Below, piece after piece: positions 33,982 through 49,087 of a stretch of 64,000 nt of DNA. Both the position numbers and the translations under genes were made by a program. Origin of the DNA: Malaya genurostris. Its lineage: Eukaryota; Arthropoda; Insecta; Diptera; Culicidae. The notes beneath the pieces were generated by a model. That model did no database searches, had not been told where the DNA came from, and saw nothing but the letters and a program-made list of their open reading frames with translations. Location of the stretch: positions 301,617,656 through 301,681,655 of the forward strand of contig NC_080572.1 of assembly GCF_030247185.1 (NCBI RefSeq), written 5' to 3'. Each line of letters starts with the position of its first letter. Within the stretch, counting starts at the first letter, position 1.

Positions 33982-35979
33982 TTTTAATCCATCTAGTAGT
34001 GTAATGACACCTTTCTCATATTATCATATTTATTTTTATTACAGCAACAAATTGTAATATTTCGGGCATATTACAATTTAAAAAAAGATTAGCTAAGAGT
34101 CCTGAAAAATTTTTGTTGCAATACTACTACTACTACATTGACATACTACATTAGAATTTAAGTTAGTGAAAATCTATTTAATCATATGTGAGAAAGTGAA
34201 GTGAGCTCAATTTTATCACAGTTGACTATTATTTAAATTTATGGCCACTGACAGTCAGCATATCGGTACAAATTCATTTGACTTTTGCTGCCATTTTTGA
34301 GTGAAGCTCCCAGAATTCATCGTCAGTTGAATAATCGTACCTAGTAATTTGAAGTTGTGCTCGCTCAGTTTCAAGTGTCAAGTAGTCTAGCCGCTTCATT
34401 GTCTTCGCTGTTGGTAGTGAGCAGGTTCGAGTGAATGAAATTATAAGTGGAGTAAAGTATTAAAAAAGAAAACTGAAGGAGGAAACTATTAATTTATGTG
34501 TATTATGTAATTGATATTTCAACTATCTGGTTTGTCTTTCATCGATTATCTTGAACCAGTTCGACTTTTTACATGAACCTATTGAAAGAGATATTTTGTT
34601 ACACCAAGAGATCAACTGGTTAAACTGAGCTTTGATTTGAAGAGAATCGATTGAAAAACTGAATGCTGCTCGTTCGGTACGTCAGTGAACTTTGTGTGTG
34701 TCAGAGTGTGAAGTTTACTGCAGTAGAGAGATCGTTAGTGTGTTTCACGTTCGGTTTCAATTGAATTGAATGAAGTTTTACTGCACTGATTGTCGGTACT
34801 TCCGGAACCGAAAGCTGAATAATGACATAGTGACCTTCCGTTCATTGAACCATACACTAATATGACCTACAAATTCTTTACAAATCGAATTTTGAAATGC
34901 AAGAGTCTTGGAAAAAATTCAGAAAATCATTTATGGGACGATCAATCCTTTATTTGGTTACAGACTATCATGGTCTGCAAACTAGAGAAATTCACTAGCC
35001 AATATAAAGAGAAGGCTTATGAAAAAAATATACATTCTTGAAATTGACATTTTTACACTAATCGCCCTACCTCCGGAACCAGGAGTTTGATCCAAATGGA
35101 AATTGGGATACTCGTATGGTATCTTAAGACCTTTCATTTGAATCTAAGTTTGTGAAAATCGGTTCAGCCATCTCCGAGAAAAAGGTGTGACCAAATTTTT
35201 CACACACACAGACAGACATTTGCTCAGTTCGTCGAGCTGAGTCGAATTGCATATGACATTCGGTTTTCCGGGCCTTGGTTCAAAAGTCAAATTTCTGCTG
35301 AAAAATAATCCTTTGAACAACAGAGTATGATTTTATTCATAAAAAGCAATGATTTACTCAAAGTGACCCTCAGACCTTCTAGATGTTTAGAAATGAAATC
35401 AGATTCTTAACGAATAACGCCGTTTCAAAAAGTTACAAGTATTTTTGCCACATACAGAAAGTTTGTGCAATCACTGTGAAAACCGACTTTTGAACCGAGG
35501 CTCGGAGAGCCGAGTGTCATATACCGTTCGACTCAGCTCGACGAACTGAGCAAATGTCGGTGTGTGTATGTATTTATTTTCACAAACTTAGATTCAAATG
35601 AAAGGTCTCACGGTCTCATAGATCGCTATTGAATTTTACCCCGATCCGACTTCCTAATCTATGAGCCTCGGTTCCGGCTTCAGAAAGCACCGATAATAGT
35701 GAAGAAAATCTCCAAAAACGGAACTCACTTCGATTTCTCAGCAACGCACACAGCATGCTTTGTTCAATTTTGTATAGCGTGCAGGGTTGCCACATTTAAA
35801 TCTATATCAACTTAACATAACTGTTTACAAATTTTAAAGGTTATGGAAGTTTATACCCAAAGAAAGTTTTTGATTTTATTCAAGTTAAAAAAAAGAAACT
35901 TGACATAATTTTCTAGTTATGTTTTTGAAAATATAAGTAATATAGGAAAGGCATCATTACACCACTAGGTGGATTAAAA
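33982..35979. mobile_element. putative 2-kb TIR element of the CCACTAGG family
   Basis: The left end (TTTTAATCCATCTAGTAGTG and onward, 33982-34016) is the inverted partner of the right end (35944-35979). The interior carries dispersed-repeat units at 34795-35285 and 35455-35700 similar to those at 464-1118. No transposase is visible. The two ends could also belong to different adjacent copies. Confidence 0.45.
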
Positions 35980-36278
35980 AAGGTTTTTTTTTTAATTTTT
36001 GAAAAAGTGTTCTAGCAGTTTTCAGTGTATATCTGTTTTTAAGAGCTCAATCGATTTCTTAAAACTTTTTCGTCATTCTTTTTGTATACCCCCTTTTGAA
36101 AAATCTCTCCAACCGTGGAAACAAATCGAATATCGAAACAAATATATTTGCCAACAAACTTTTGTACCCGTGCATTTTCGAATTCGATGAAACTCCAGAA
36201 TATGATAATCTTAACCAAAACAAGATGTTTGGTGTACTTGCGATTAAAGTGTAGATCAAAAAAAATAAACCTAAAGTC

Positions 36279-36855
36279 TGAGGCCAGTAGGTCGCGTATA
36301 GCCACGTGGCTCACTCTGCGTATTACATTTCCCTCCATGCTCTCTCGCAAATGTGCAAAATGGCTCTCGTTGTGGCCGGGTGGCCAAGAAAGTTTTGATA
36401 TTTTCGATTACAAGTTTGACTACATCACATAAAATCCAATAAAGGTACCGCTTGTTTGGCAGCCTTGCTGAGCCGATTTTATTTCTCTCTCATGTTTCGT
36501 TACGTTACCAGGAAACTGGAGCAGAAAAAATGGTGCGTGCTTAGAAATCGACTTACCTTCACAAAAATAACTTTCACATCATTTTTATCGCGACAACACC
36601 TAAGTTTTTATGCACTAATCGCATCTAAATTGAATTATCTAGACATTGTAAGGATAGATTTTTGATCCATGCTTTTGAAGGCGAGATATTTAATGAAAAA
36701 GTTGAATGACAGCGTTTTCAGCTATGCAATTCTTCCTTCAGAAAAAAGACTTTCCCGACCGCTAAAGTCAATGAATCGTTCTGAAATTTTCACAGAATAA
36801 TCTAAACTAATTTCTAAGAGATTGTCAGTTGGGTGTTTTGATATTCGTCACCGTT
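36279..36855. repeat. 575-bp direct repeat, copy 2
   Basis: Same sequence as 33362-33937, including the GTTTGGCAGCCTTGCTGAGC and ACTTTCCCGACCGCTAAAGT landmarks. The two copies bracket the putative 2-kb TIR element. Confidence 0.75.
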
Positions 36856-38218
36856 TCTGAGAAAATCAGATTTGAAGCGTGAAAATAGCCCCCTAAATAA
36901 CCCGAAAACACACTGATCTCAACCCTTAATTCGATTTAATTCCACCATGAAATGGAATGCAAAATTCTTATAAAAATGTCTTACCTTTTTGATAAAAATA
37001 TTTTGAAAATTGAAAAACAATGATAAAATGCTCACATCCCACAATTTTTCAAAAAATTCCACTTTTTCTGTTTTTCCACCAACTTTATTTATTGGAATCC
37101 TTGTTTCTTTTTACATAAGCATTGTTGTGCGACCCCTCAAATCGCACGCACCTTCACACTGATTATCATACTGAACGGTGGCGCTAAGGTTAATGAGATC
37201 TGACAGCGGTAGATGAATTGGGACTAAATTTCTATCAGCACATCTAAAACGCTGGAGTGTACTTGTACTAACTTGGAGTTATCTTGTACTTCAATTTATT
37301 GCTACAAGTTAGGTAACTATTCTATAAGTTACTTTGGTGAATTAATCTCCCCATTGTGAAATAATACTATTTAGGTTAGTATAACCTCAATCTTGCTTTA
37401 CTTGGAAAACAACGATATTTAACTTGATTGGACTGAATGTACTAAATGAAAGAATCAAAATCAGTTATTGAATTATATGTAATGCATTTAGTTTTAGGGT
37501 TTTGTAACCGATATCGGCAATAAAGGTTCACGGATCCAGAAAAAAAACTCATTCAGTTCAGTTGCAAGTGCAACAAGCATCAATCTTGAAAACTATAGAA
37601 CTCTTTTTGTAACAAGAGCAGTTGAAACGCAAAAAAACGAAGTAGCCATATCAGTAGCATTTAAAATTTGAGTTCGGTGAAAATTATTTTTTCACGGTCT
37701 TTACAATGCCTACTGTGGTACTTTATTTTGCATAATGCTGAAGTTTACTACGACTTTAACTGTGTCGAAAATGTATTTCGCGATTATATTGTAATTAACT
37801 TGGGGGAATGTTTGTTTTCTGACATTTTCAATTTTTTCTCAAACAAATATTGACACTAATGCGAACCACATTGGCTACGAAGCATCACAATTTGTGACTA
37901 TGTTTCGAGTTTGAATAAATAAGTTTGCTTAAACCCAACCAAACCGAAAGTCAGATTTCTATTTACCCCGACACCAAATGCACTGACCGAACCGCTGTCC
38001 TTTCGTTCGTGTACCATCTGGTGGTGAATGCGAGTGTGTTTACTGTGTCAACAACCGACTAATCCAGCCTCCCACACCCCCATGAATGCGTCACCGATAA
38101 TTCGGTCATCATCATCATCATCTGCCGGTTGCCTACCACAAGCCAGCAGTTGTATGTACTGTTTATACCGGGGATTAATTGAATTTTTGTTTTCCATCCT
38201 TCTCCGGTTGTTTTGCAG
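36856..38218 (+). other. end of the 31.7-kb intron, unassigned
   Basis: AT-rich, no recognised element. It ends in a pyrimidine-rich tract with TTTTGCAG at 38211-38218, the acceptor of host exon 2. A run of ATC triplets lies at 38108-38122. Confidence 0.45.
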
Positions 38219-38725
38219 GCGTCTGGTCACCGCATAATCGGTCCACGGAAATTCTCACCAAAGCAGAACTAGCTGAGCGAAGTAAAGACAGCAGCAAATC
38301 GACGGAACCACTGCAACCCGTTTGGACACCCCGCAGCGCACCGCCATCCCCCGTCAGCGAACGGCGAGAATTCCGTCCGATCGGGTTCGAATCTCCCACA
38401 CCGCAACGTCGGAATCTATCGGCAACTCCATCGTCACGAGCCGAAACACCGCAAATATCGGCACCCTGGACCACTGCTCCCGGCTACGATAAACCGGTAC
38501 AATTTACTAGCAATCCACCGACCACTCGACCGGAACCGGCCACATTCGCAGAACCACGGCGGCATCTGCAGAATTCCAACTCACTGCCAACCATCGGATC
38601 GACGACGACGACGACGACAACGACGAGGGACGGTGGCAACACTCCAACTCATTCGGTCCGTTTTGCCCCGGAACCACGGCAAACAACGGATAGTCCAACC
38701 ATCAATACGCTGCTCAAGAGCAAAG
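38219..38725 (+). CDS. host exon 2, proline/serine-rich linker region
   Basis: 507 nt, acceptor TTTTGCAG and donor GTAAGC, phase 1 at both ends. The protein segment is low-complexity, Pro/Ser/Thr-rich and basic: GVWSPHNRSTEILTKAELAE, then VWTPRSAPPSPVSERREFRP, then a serine-rich stretch, an eight-Thr run coded by an ACG/ACA triplet repeat at 38602-38624, and SINTLLKS-type sequence at the end. GC content and codon use differ clearly from the surrounding intron. PxxP stretches suggest SH3 or kinase targets (inference). The long exon and clean splice sites make this one of the firmest exons. Confidence 0.85.
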
Positions 38726-39270
38726 GTAAGCTATTTGGTGCAGGATTTTTTTTTCTATCCGTCAGTTTTTTTGCTCACGTTTTTCTCTACGATGCAAAAT
38801 ATGTTGCGTGTGATGCACTGAGTTTTTGTACGACGTTGGTGGATTGTGGAAAGGATAAATTTCACTTACCCTCGGCAGTATCTATGTTATCACCTTCACC
38901 CGTGTGTTTTTGATTAGGATAGACTCGTTTTTACACCACCTGAGCGCACTTGGGAAATTTTATTCGATGGCTGGCACAGTGCTGCGTTTAATAAACATTT
39001 CGCTCGGCTGTTTTCTACATGGACGCAATTTCAATATTTCGGAAAACTCTCAACGTTCATCAATTAAATGGGTTCATGAGAAGGGATTTTTTAACAGTAT
39101 CAGGGAAAAAAACCATTATTAAACAAACTGTGAAATATAATCATGAATTCATAGTTATCACTATGCCATTTTCCATTGAAATGTACACTTTTGTTTCAAT
39201 ACTTCAAGGTCAAAAAAAGAAGTGTTTTGCACAATTTAACAGAACGATGAAAAATGAAAGTTTTCGTTAC
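38726..39270 (+). other. intron downstream of exon 2
   Basis: The reading frame stays open past the donor to 38913 but loses its composition immediately after 38725, as expected for intron. No element recognised. Confidence 0.4.
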
Positions 39271-39274
39271 AAAT

Positions 39275-39610
39275 AAGACAATGCATCGGAACTATACCAA
39301 AAAGAGTGTCCCCAAAAACGAATTTAGCCGTTCATTCGATCCCACGACCATCCCGTAATGTTTTGGGCAGATTTGGCAAGCTGTCACTACAGCAAAGTCG
39401 TTCAAGAATGGTATGCACCACCCTATTGAGAAATACTGGGCAATCATGAAGAGGAGACTCAAGGCAAAGAAAAACGTTGTCAAAGACATGAATCAGCTGA
39501 CGACCTGGTGGAATAAGATAACTAAAACGATGGACGAAGAAGGTGTGTGCCGCCTAATGAGCCGTGTTACAGGAAAAATTCGAGAATTCCTTCGAAACCG
39601 TGACGAATAA
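39275..39610 (+). pseudogene. D37E-type Tc1/mariner transposase, C-terminal fragment
   Basis: The fragment begins near LYQKECPQK-like sequence and includes FWADLASCHYSKVVQEWY, which holds the second catalytic Asp, then skips about a dozen residues and continues with HPIEKYWAIMKRRLKAKKNV, which holds the catalytic Glu. It ends at TAA 39608-39610. The N-terminal half and the first Asp are absent. It is a different, better-preserved relative of the element at 27536-28490. Confidence 0.8.

Positions 39611-42830
<3,220 letters not shown>

Positions 42831-42915
<85 letters not shown>
42831..42915. repeat. (ATT)n microsatellite
   Basis: About 28 uninterrupted ATT units. Confidence 0.97.
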
Positions 42916-42989
42916 GCCAGTGCATTATTTATCTCTACCAAACAAGATAAATGAACAGCATTAAGGAAAAATGAAACATTTTCTGACAT

Positions 42990-43533
42990 TCACCGATATT
43001 TTTTACATTTCCTCACAGTTTTTATATTTTATGTCTTCTGTCATTTTCTGTCATATTTCTAGCAATTCTTGACCATTTCTGACAGTTAAGAATTACCATA
43101 CTTACCCACCGAATCATCCGTTAAAGAAAATTAGAGTGTAAAGTATACCCTGTAACCCCAGTTGAAGTTAATTCTCACACTTTCGTTACAAACTACTACT
43201 ACCGTGATTTACTGCTGGGGTGAAGCAGAAAGCTAGTAGAGTAAACTTATTATAGTTTGACCATCAATGAATCGCTGCAAATAAAAGTGTCTGTAAAATT
43301 ATTTAATTCATCTTTCTGAGCATCGAAAAGTCCGCTACGAGTGAAGGTGCGCTATTTTTATAGAATCAACTATACCAGAAACAACAATGACATTTTCTGT
43401 CATTTTGTAATATTTTCAAACATTGTAAAAAATTTTCGTCCTTTTCTCCTTCTTTTCTCTTCCGAGATTTTCTAACAATCTCGGATATTTTCTAACATTT
43501 TCTGACATTTTCTGATATTTTCTGAAATTTATT
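42990..43533. repeat. degenerate precursor of the TTCTGAAATC array
   Basis: Loose TTTTCTGACA, TTTTCTGTCA and ATTTTCTAACA words recur about every 10-20 bp at 43005-43090 and 43390-43533, grading into the regular array that follows. It reads as the seed from which the array expanded (inference). Confidence 0.55.
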
Positions 43534-45230
43534 TGAAATCTTCTGAAATCTTCTGAAATCTTCTGAAATCTTCTGAAATCTTCTGAAATCTTCTGAAATC
43601 TTCTGAAATCTTCTGAAATCTTCTGAAATCTTCTGAAATCTTCTGAAATCTTCTGAAATCTTCTGAAATCTTCTGAAATCTTCTGAAATCTTCTGAAATC
43701 TTCTGAAATCTTCTGAAATCTTCTGAAATCTTCTGAAACCTTCTGAAATCTTCTGAAATCTTCTGAAATCTTCTGAAATTTTCTGAAATCTTCTGAAATC
43801 TTCTGAAATCTTCTGAAATTTTCTGAAATCTTCTGAAATCTTCTGAAATCTTCTGAAATCTTCTGAAATCTTCTGAAATCTTCTGAAATCTTCTGAAATC
43901 TTCTGAAATCTTCTGAAATCTTCTGAAATCTTCTGAAATCTTCTGAAATCTTCTGAAATCTTCTGAAATCTTCTGAAATTTTCTGAAATCTTCTGAAATC
44001 TTCTGAAATCTTCTGAAATCTTCTGAAATCTTCTGAAATCTTCTGAAATCTTCTGAAATCTTCTGAAATCTTCTGAAATCTTCTGAAATCTTCTGAAATC
44101 TTCTGAAATCTTCTGAAATCTTCTGAAATCTTCTGAAATCTTCTGAAATCTTCTGAAATCTTCTGAAATCTTCTGAAATCTTTTGAAATCTTCTGAAATT
44201 TTCTGAAATCTTCTGAAATCTTCTGATATCTTCTGAAATCTTCTGAAATCTTCTGAAATCTTCTGAAATCTTCTGAAATCTTCTGAAATCTTCTGAAATC
44301 TTCTGAAATCTTCTGAAATCTTCTAAAATCTTCTGAAATCTTCTGAAATCTTCTGAAATCTTCTGAAATCTTCTGAAATCTTCTGAAATCTTCTGAAATC
44401 TTCTGAAATCTTCTGAAATCTTCTGAAATCTTCTGAAATCTTCTGAAATCTTCTGAAATCTTCTGAAATCTTCTGAAATCTTCTAAAATCTTCTGAAATC
44501 TTCTGAAATCTTTTGAAATCTTTTGAAATCTTCTGAAATCTTCTGAAATCTTCTGAAATCTTCTGAAATCTTCTGAAATCTTCTGAAATCTTCTGAAATC
44601 TTCTGAAATCTTCTGAAATCTTCTGAAATCTTCTGAAATCTTCTGAAATCTTCTGAAATCTTCTGAAATCTTCTGAAATCTTCTGAAATCTTCTGAAATC
44701 TTCTGAAATCTTCTGAAATCTTCTGAAATCTTCTGAAATCTTCTGAAATCTTCTGAAATCTTCTGAAATCTTCTGAAATCTTCTGAAATCTTCTGAAATC
44801 TTCTGAAATCTTCTGAAATCTTCTGAAATCTTCTGAAATCTTCTGAAATCTTCTGAAATCTTCTGAAATCTTCTGAAATCTTCTGAAATCTTCTGAAATC
44901 TTCTGAAATCTTCTGAAATCTTCTGAAATCTTCTGAAATCTTCTGAAATCTTCTGAAATCTTCTGAAATCTTCTGAAATCTTTTGAAATCTTCTGAAATT
45001 TTCTGAAATTTTCTGAAATCTTCTGAAATCTTCTGAAATCTTCTGAAATCTTCTGAAATCTTCTGAAATCTTCTGAAATCTTCTGAAATCTTCTAAAATC
45101 TTCTGAAATCTTCTGAAATCTTCTGAAATCTTCTGAAATCTTCTGAAATCTTCTGAAATCTTCTGAAATCTTCTGAAATCTTCTGAAATCTTCTGAAATA
45201 TTCTGAAATCTTCTGAAATCTTCTGAAATC
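43534..45230. repeat. 1.7-kb array of 10-bp TTCTGAAATC units
   Basis: About 170 tandem units with rare point variants (TTCTGAAATT, TTTTGAAATC, TTCTAAAATC, one TTCTGATATC). Long minus-strand open frames reading RRFQKISEDF are a by-product of the period. The array ends exactly where the hammerhead-bearing element begins. Confidence 0.97.
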
Positions 45231-45354
45231 GACGCAAAGTTCACTCTATTTAAGTGATGAGTTCCAGACTAACGCGCCAGAGCGCAATGTCTTCTCTGAT
45301 TCTGATGCTAAGTTTTCAAAAGTTGCCAATCCTTTAAGTCCAATACATCAGAAA

Positions 45355-45381
45355 AGACATTGCGCTTCGGCGCAGTAGTCT
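45355..45381 (+). ncRNA. conserved hairpin upstream of ribozyme, copy 1
   Basis: An 11-bp stem with one bulged A closes on a UUCG tetraloop (GCGC-TTCG-GCGC). The equivalent hairpin at 49715-49740 has a perfect 11-bp stem and a UUCU loop. Several pairs differ by changes on both sides (G-C against A-U, C-G against U-A, A-U against G-C), which indicates selection for RNA structure. Confidence 0.7.
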
Positions 45382-45407
45382 AAAAATCGTCACTTAAATA
45401 AAAGGAA

Positions 45408-45507
45408 CTTTGCGTCTGCTAAGTGATTTAAATTTAACTAGCAGGTGGAGATAGCAGTTTGAGATAAACTGCTACAGCACTGATGAGTCGAAGACGAAAC
45501 GCGAAAG
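45408..45507 (+). ncRNA. hammerhead ribozyme, copy 1
   Basis: Core CTGATGA is at 45480-45486. Helix II is GTC/GAC closing a GAA loop (45487-45495), followed by GAAA at 45496-45499. Helix III pairs CTTTGCGT (45408-45415) with ACGCGAAAG (45499-45507), with one bulged G. The cleavage triplet is GTC with the cut after C45416. Helix I is closed by a 63-nt irregular hairpin, paired at its base by TGCT/AGCA. Helix III is open, so this is the type III arrangement. All conserved core positions are present. Helix I is partly mismatched, so in vivo efficiency is unknown. Confidence 0.85.
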
Positions 45508-45660
45508 AAAATGAAACTAATCATGTGCACTTCGCACAAACCACCACAAGCAGAAGCCGACAACTTGGCTGTAAAACTATCGACTAGTTGACATCCGCGA
45601 CGTTAGATGAAGTGAAGCAGGGCGACGCGCTCTCAAACACTCGAAAGTGTGACTCTCACA

Positions 45661-47517
45661 TGATACATTCTTCTGTGGACATCATTATTGGTGTTGATTT
45701 TAAGGCTGTGGAAGAGGTTTTGAAACTATTTGAGATAGATCTCACAAAAAATATCAGATTTTGATGACCTATGAGAAATTTTGAAGTGCAATGTATCCTA
45801 AGACCCTTTAATAAATAAATGTTGCTCAGTTCTTCCTTCATGCAGAGTGGTTTACTTTCGCAGCAGCTAATTTTAATAAAATCGTTAATATTCTTCATCA
45901 ATAGAAAGCATCTGTTTTAACAATAGAATCCTCAATTTTCACAAAGTAAGCTGATTACGTTGAAGTTTAAAGAAAGAAAAAACACAGCTAAATTACTTTA
46001 GTTAAATGATTCCCTCGGAATGAAAGGAATAATTCAATCCACTACTGATTTCTTCATTCACGAACTCCTTCCTACAACTTAATTAGTTAAGTTCAATCGG
46101 TTCAACTACTTGATTGCCTCAGAAACTTTTCCAGCGCAGAAATGCACTTTATTTTGTTTTCAGTTTCATCGGGTAAAAACAAACCGAATAAAACTAGTAG
46201 AAAAACTTCGCTTCGCCCGGGAAACGAACGGCAAGCCGAAATACAGCGGGAGAACTTTTTCCATCAACAACCCGTCGAGAAGGAGATAAAACATGTGACA
46301 ACCTTCAATGGAAACTAGCAGTAATGGATTCTCGATATCGTTTTGATGAGGGTGCGCTGACACATCCTGTCACTGTCCGGGCGCGTGACAGTTCTGCATG
46401 CTGCCAGCTTAGATTCTGTGGGTGAGCAGTTTTTGCGTTTGCCGAACCAAGCGGAAATATTTGAACATTCTTGAAATAGATTTGTTCGAAAGCTGTATTT
46501 CCATTTACCGTCCGGGTCGAAGTTTTACGATGAGAAACTTCAATCGCACCGCACGTTCAACTAGAAATATAAGATTTACCTTTTCCTGTTCCGTTTTTCT
46601 ACTCCTCTTCCTTCTCTTTCACCACAACATCTTCACTGTAGTTTGCGAACCAGATGTTCTCTGTAGGAAAAGTGGGCAACGTGAAAGTTGGAAAACTTTG
46701 CCGTTGAGATTTCGATAAACTTTCTCGTTCGGTTGCAATCAGGATATCAACCGGAAACTGACAACAAATTTTAAAATGCTTCGTTGTTGAATGCAGCAAC
46801 TTATTGAAGAGCAATCGAATAATTGGAAGATAAACTGTAAAATTTTGCCGTTTCTCCGAGACGAAGAAAAACAAAATCTCCTAACTTTCATCCGTAATCG
46901 CTTGGATTGGTAAGCATCTCACGAATTTTCGCCAGAACGCAGAAATAAAACTTACCTTCTAGCCCCCCCAACCAACTTTTCGGTTTTCCGTGACGAAAGC
47001 AACTTTTCCAACGTTTACATCGCAAAACTTGTGCGCTTACAAAGACATTATTCATCCAAACCCGAACCACCGGAGGGAATTTTCGTCCCGGAGAAGTTGG
47101 TCTTTCCTGGATGCCTGAAAGACCTCCACAGAAAAGTAGATAAATTTTCACCTTTCGTTTGCTCCGTCCGAAATTCGAGTAGAATTCGATTTGCCATTTC
47201 TGATACGGACAGGAAAAGAAAATTCCACCCATTCGCTGCAAGTTTTTCCACCAACGGAAAGTTATCAAGCATTTCCCCTAATGCTCTGTGGCCTGGAACA
47301 AAGAGGAACTATAACTGCAGTAAGTGAAATTTATTGTCTATCCTTCCGCATCTATTCGAGAGAGAGAAAGAGAGAGAGAGAAAAACGTGTAAGCTCTGTC
47401 AAAACTCCAGTCATAAATTGCGGTTCTTGAATGTGGATGCGGGTAATTAATTTTCGATTACTTTCCCCCCCATTCTGCCTGTCATTCGAATCTTTTCATG
47501 CGAAATGTAACTCTTAG
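45661..47517 (+). other. intronic sequence before exon 3
   Basis: About 46130-47400 is GC-richer and unique, with no transposon ends. Several open frames overlap on both strands and lack family features. A GTAAGT lies at 47328, but no in-phase exon precedes it. A short GA-rich run lies at 47360-47382. The segment ends in CTCTTAG before exon 3. Confidence 0.4.
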
Positions 47518-47679
47518 ATGGTAGAATCAGCCAGCAGCTGGTGAACACCTACGAATCCAGCAACCAGTCCAATGTCTACCAGTCATCGGCCAGTCGAACA
47601 ACCGGCAGTACGGCAAGAAACCAACAAACATACCAACGGAGCAGCAGCGGAACCCGGCTGGGACGGGGTCCTGAAATAA
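47518..47679 (+). CDS. host exon 3, Ser/Gln/Asn-rich linker
   Basis: 162 nt between CTCTTAG and a GTAAAC donor, entering and leaving in phase 1 to match exons 2 and 4. It encodes DGRISQQLVNTYESSNQSN followed by a Ser/Thr/Gln-rich stretch ending GTRLGRGPEI. Likely a disordered linker that brings in the SoHo region. GC and codon use match exons 2 and 4. The donor is weaker than consensus. Confidence 0.75.
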
Positions 47680-47746
47680 GTAAACTTGTACACAACTAGG
47701 CACAAACTTACCATACTACACACCTCTTTCTCTGTATACTTCATAG

Positions 47747-47901
47747 GTCAGCAGCCCGTTCGGGTCGACTATTACAGTGAACCGGAGGTGGACATCCCAG
47801 TAACGGTGCGGCGACCGGCCGCCATGGCACAGTTGTCTCCGAAGAAGATCGACGGGATCGGTCCGACGACGCGGGAAGGAATGCCACTGACACTGAGATC
47901 G
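47747..47901 (+). CDS. host exon 4, first half of SoHo domain
   Basis: 155 nt, acceptor TTCATAG, donor GTAAGA, entering in phase 1 and leaving in phase 0. It encodes QQPVRVDYYSEPEVDIPVTV, then RRPAAMAQLSPKK, then IDGIGPTTREGMPLTLRS. The last block is the first half of the sorbin-homology domain (pattern G-I-G-P..E-G-.P..LR). In CAP/ponsin, vinexin and ArgBP2 this domain anchors the adaptor at membrane and actin attachment sites. The match continues across the intron into exon 5. Confidence 0.85.
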
Positions 47902-48119
47902 GTAAGAGTAAATTTATTTTACTTTTAGAAATTCTATCTCTATCTACAGGGTAGGAAAAACGCAACTTTCTTGGTGCATCCAAAATCTTTGAATTTGTTT
48001 ACTTCTTGTCAGTTCAATAATACAATCCGTAACTATAATTATCAATGGCCTATTACGATTTCCGATTGTGTGCTGATGGTAATATTCAACCGTTTTGAAC
48101 TGACATTTGACTATTAGTC
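47902..48119 (+). other. start of intron 4
   Basis: No feature recognised before the LINE remnant. Confidence 0.3.
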
Positions 48120-49087
48120 ACCAGATTGTTTGACTTTTTAAATAAACATAGCGTCTTCTACCAATTTCAATACGGTTTTAGAGAAGGTTTTGTCACACAA
48201 ACTGTTATTATAGAACTAGTTGACAAGATAATGAGTGAAAGTGCCTTATTTCTTGACCTTAAAAAAGCTTTTGACACGTTAAACAACACGATTTTACTCG
48301 AAAAGCTTGAATGTTATGGTATCAGAGGCATTGCCAACAGCCTTATTCGTAGTTACTTGACAAATAGGCATCCATTGATGGGGAACGTAGCAACCTCGCT
48401 CCTACGAAAATTGGTGTACCACAAGGTAGTAATATAGGACTTTTATTATTTCTCTTATACATAAATGATTTAGGCAACTTGAATCTTAACGGTACTCCAA
48501 GACTCTTTGCCGATGATACAGCCTTATTTTACCCCCATCATAATATCAGTAGCTCAATGAACAGTCCTTGACAAATATTTCAACGTTAATTTATTGTCAT
48601 TGAATTTACTTAAAACGAAATATATGACTTCTCGTTCCATGCGAAAATTGTTACCAATTCATGACAACTCGAAGCTAACAGATTACGTGATTGAAAATGT
48701 AAAATGCTTTAAATGCCTGGGCATACATCTTGACCCTACGTTATCTTGGACTCATCATATAAGTTTAGCTGAAAATCGTATCGCATTCTCCTGTGGTATC
48801 ATGTGGAGAGTGCGATCATATGTTCCTCGGCGTGCACTTTTGAGCTACTACTATGCTTATATTCACTCACAACTTTGTATCGGTCTGGGGCTGTGCAGCT
48901 AGCTCTCATCTGAACTCTTCAGAATAGGTGTCTTAAAACCATTTTTAATACAACTCTGCTGTTCTCTACGTTTTCATTGTACTCCGACCAAGCTCATAAT
49001 GCTCTACCAATAGCTTACTTATGTGACATCGTTCACCTTGTTGTTCGTTCATGACACCTTGCATACCACGACACAGTATTCTATTAT
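48120..49087 (+). pseudogene. non-LTR reverse transcriptase remnant (CR1/Jockey-like)
   Basis: Frames broken by stops and shifts spell a reverse transcriptase in order: FLNKHSVFYQFQYGFREG, LFLDLKKAFDTLNNTILLEK with the first Asp, KLECYGIRGIANSLIRSYL, then PRLFADDTALF with the FADD box near 48505, then KCLGIHLDPTLSWTHHI, then a C-terminal tail. YGIRG and the motif order fit CR1- or Jockey-like LINEs more than the I clade. The 5' part and the 3' tail are missing. Inactive. Confidence 0.8.

Larger units (their letters stand above)
45231..45660 (+). mobile_element. hammerhead-bearing (retrozyme-like) element, copy 1
   Basis: An inverted arm (45231-45305) and sense arm (45346-45418) are diverged copies of one sequence. 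The sense unit continues through a hairpin (45355-45381), a hammerhead ribozyme (45408-45507) and a small hairpin (45524-45538). The inverted arm starts with GACGCAAAG, the complement of the ribozyme's CTTTGCGTC, so its outer limit equals the self-cleavage point. The same ordered parts occur at 49331-49875 at roughly two-thirds identity. No protein is encoded. The 3' limit is uncertain. Confidence 0.75.

Noticed and set aside
38175..38474. Minus-strand frame opposite host exon 2
   Set aside because: Shadow of the coding exon caused by its GC-rich codon use.
44323..45244. Minus-strand frames of 253 and 304 residues reading RRFQKISEDF
   Set aside because: Pure translation of the TTCTGAAATC array; several frames are open at once.
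47031..47327. 98-residue frame followed by GTAAGT
   Set aside because: A donor-like site is present, but there is no matching acceptor, frames are open on both strands, and the sequence does not resemble the neighbouring exons.
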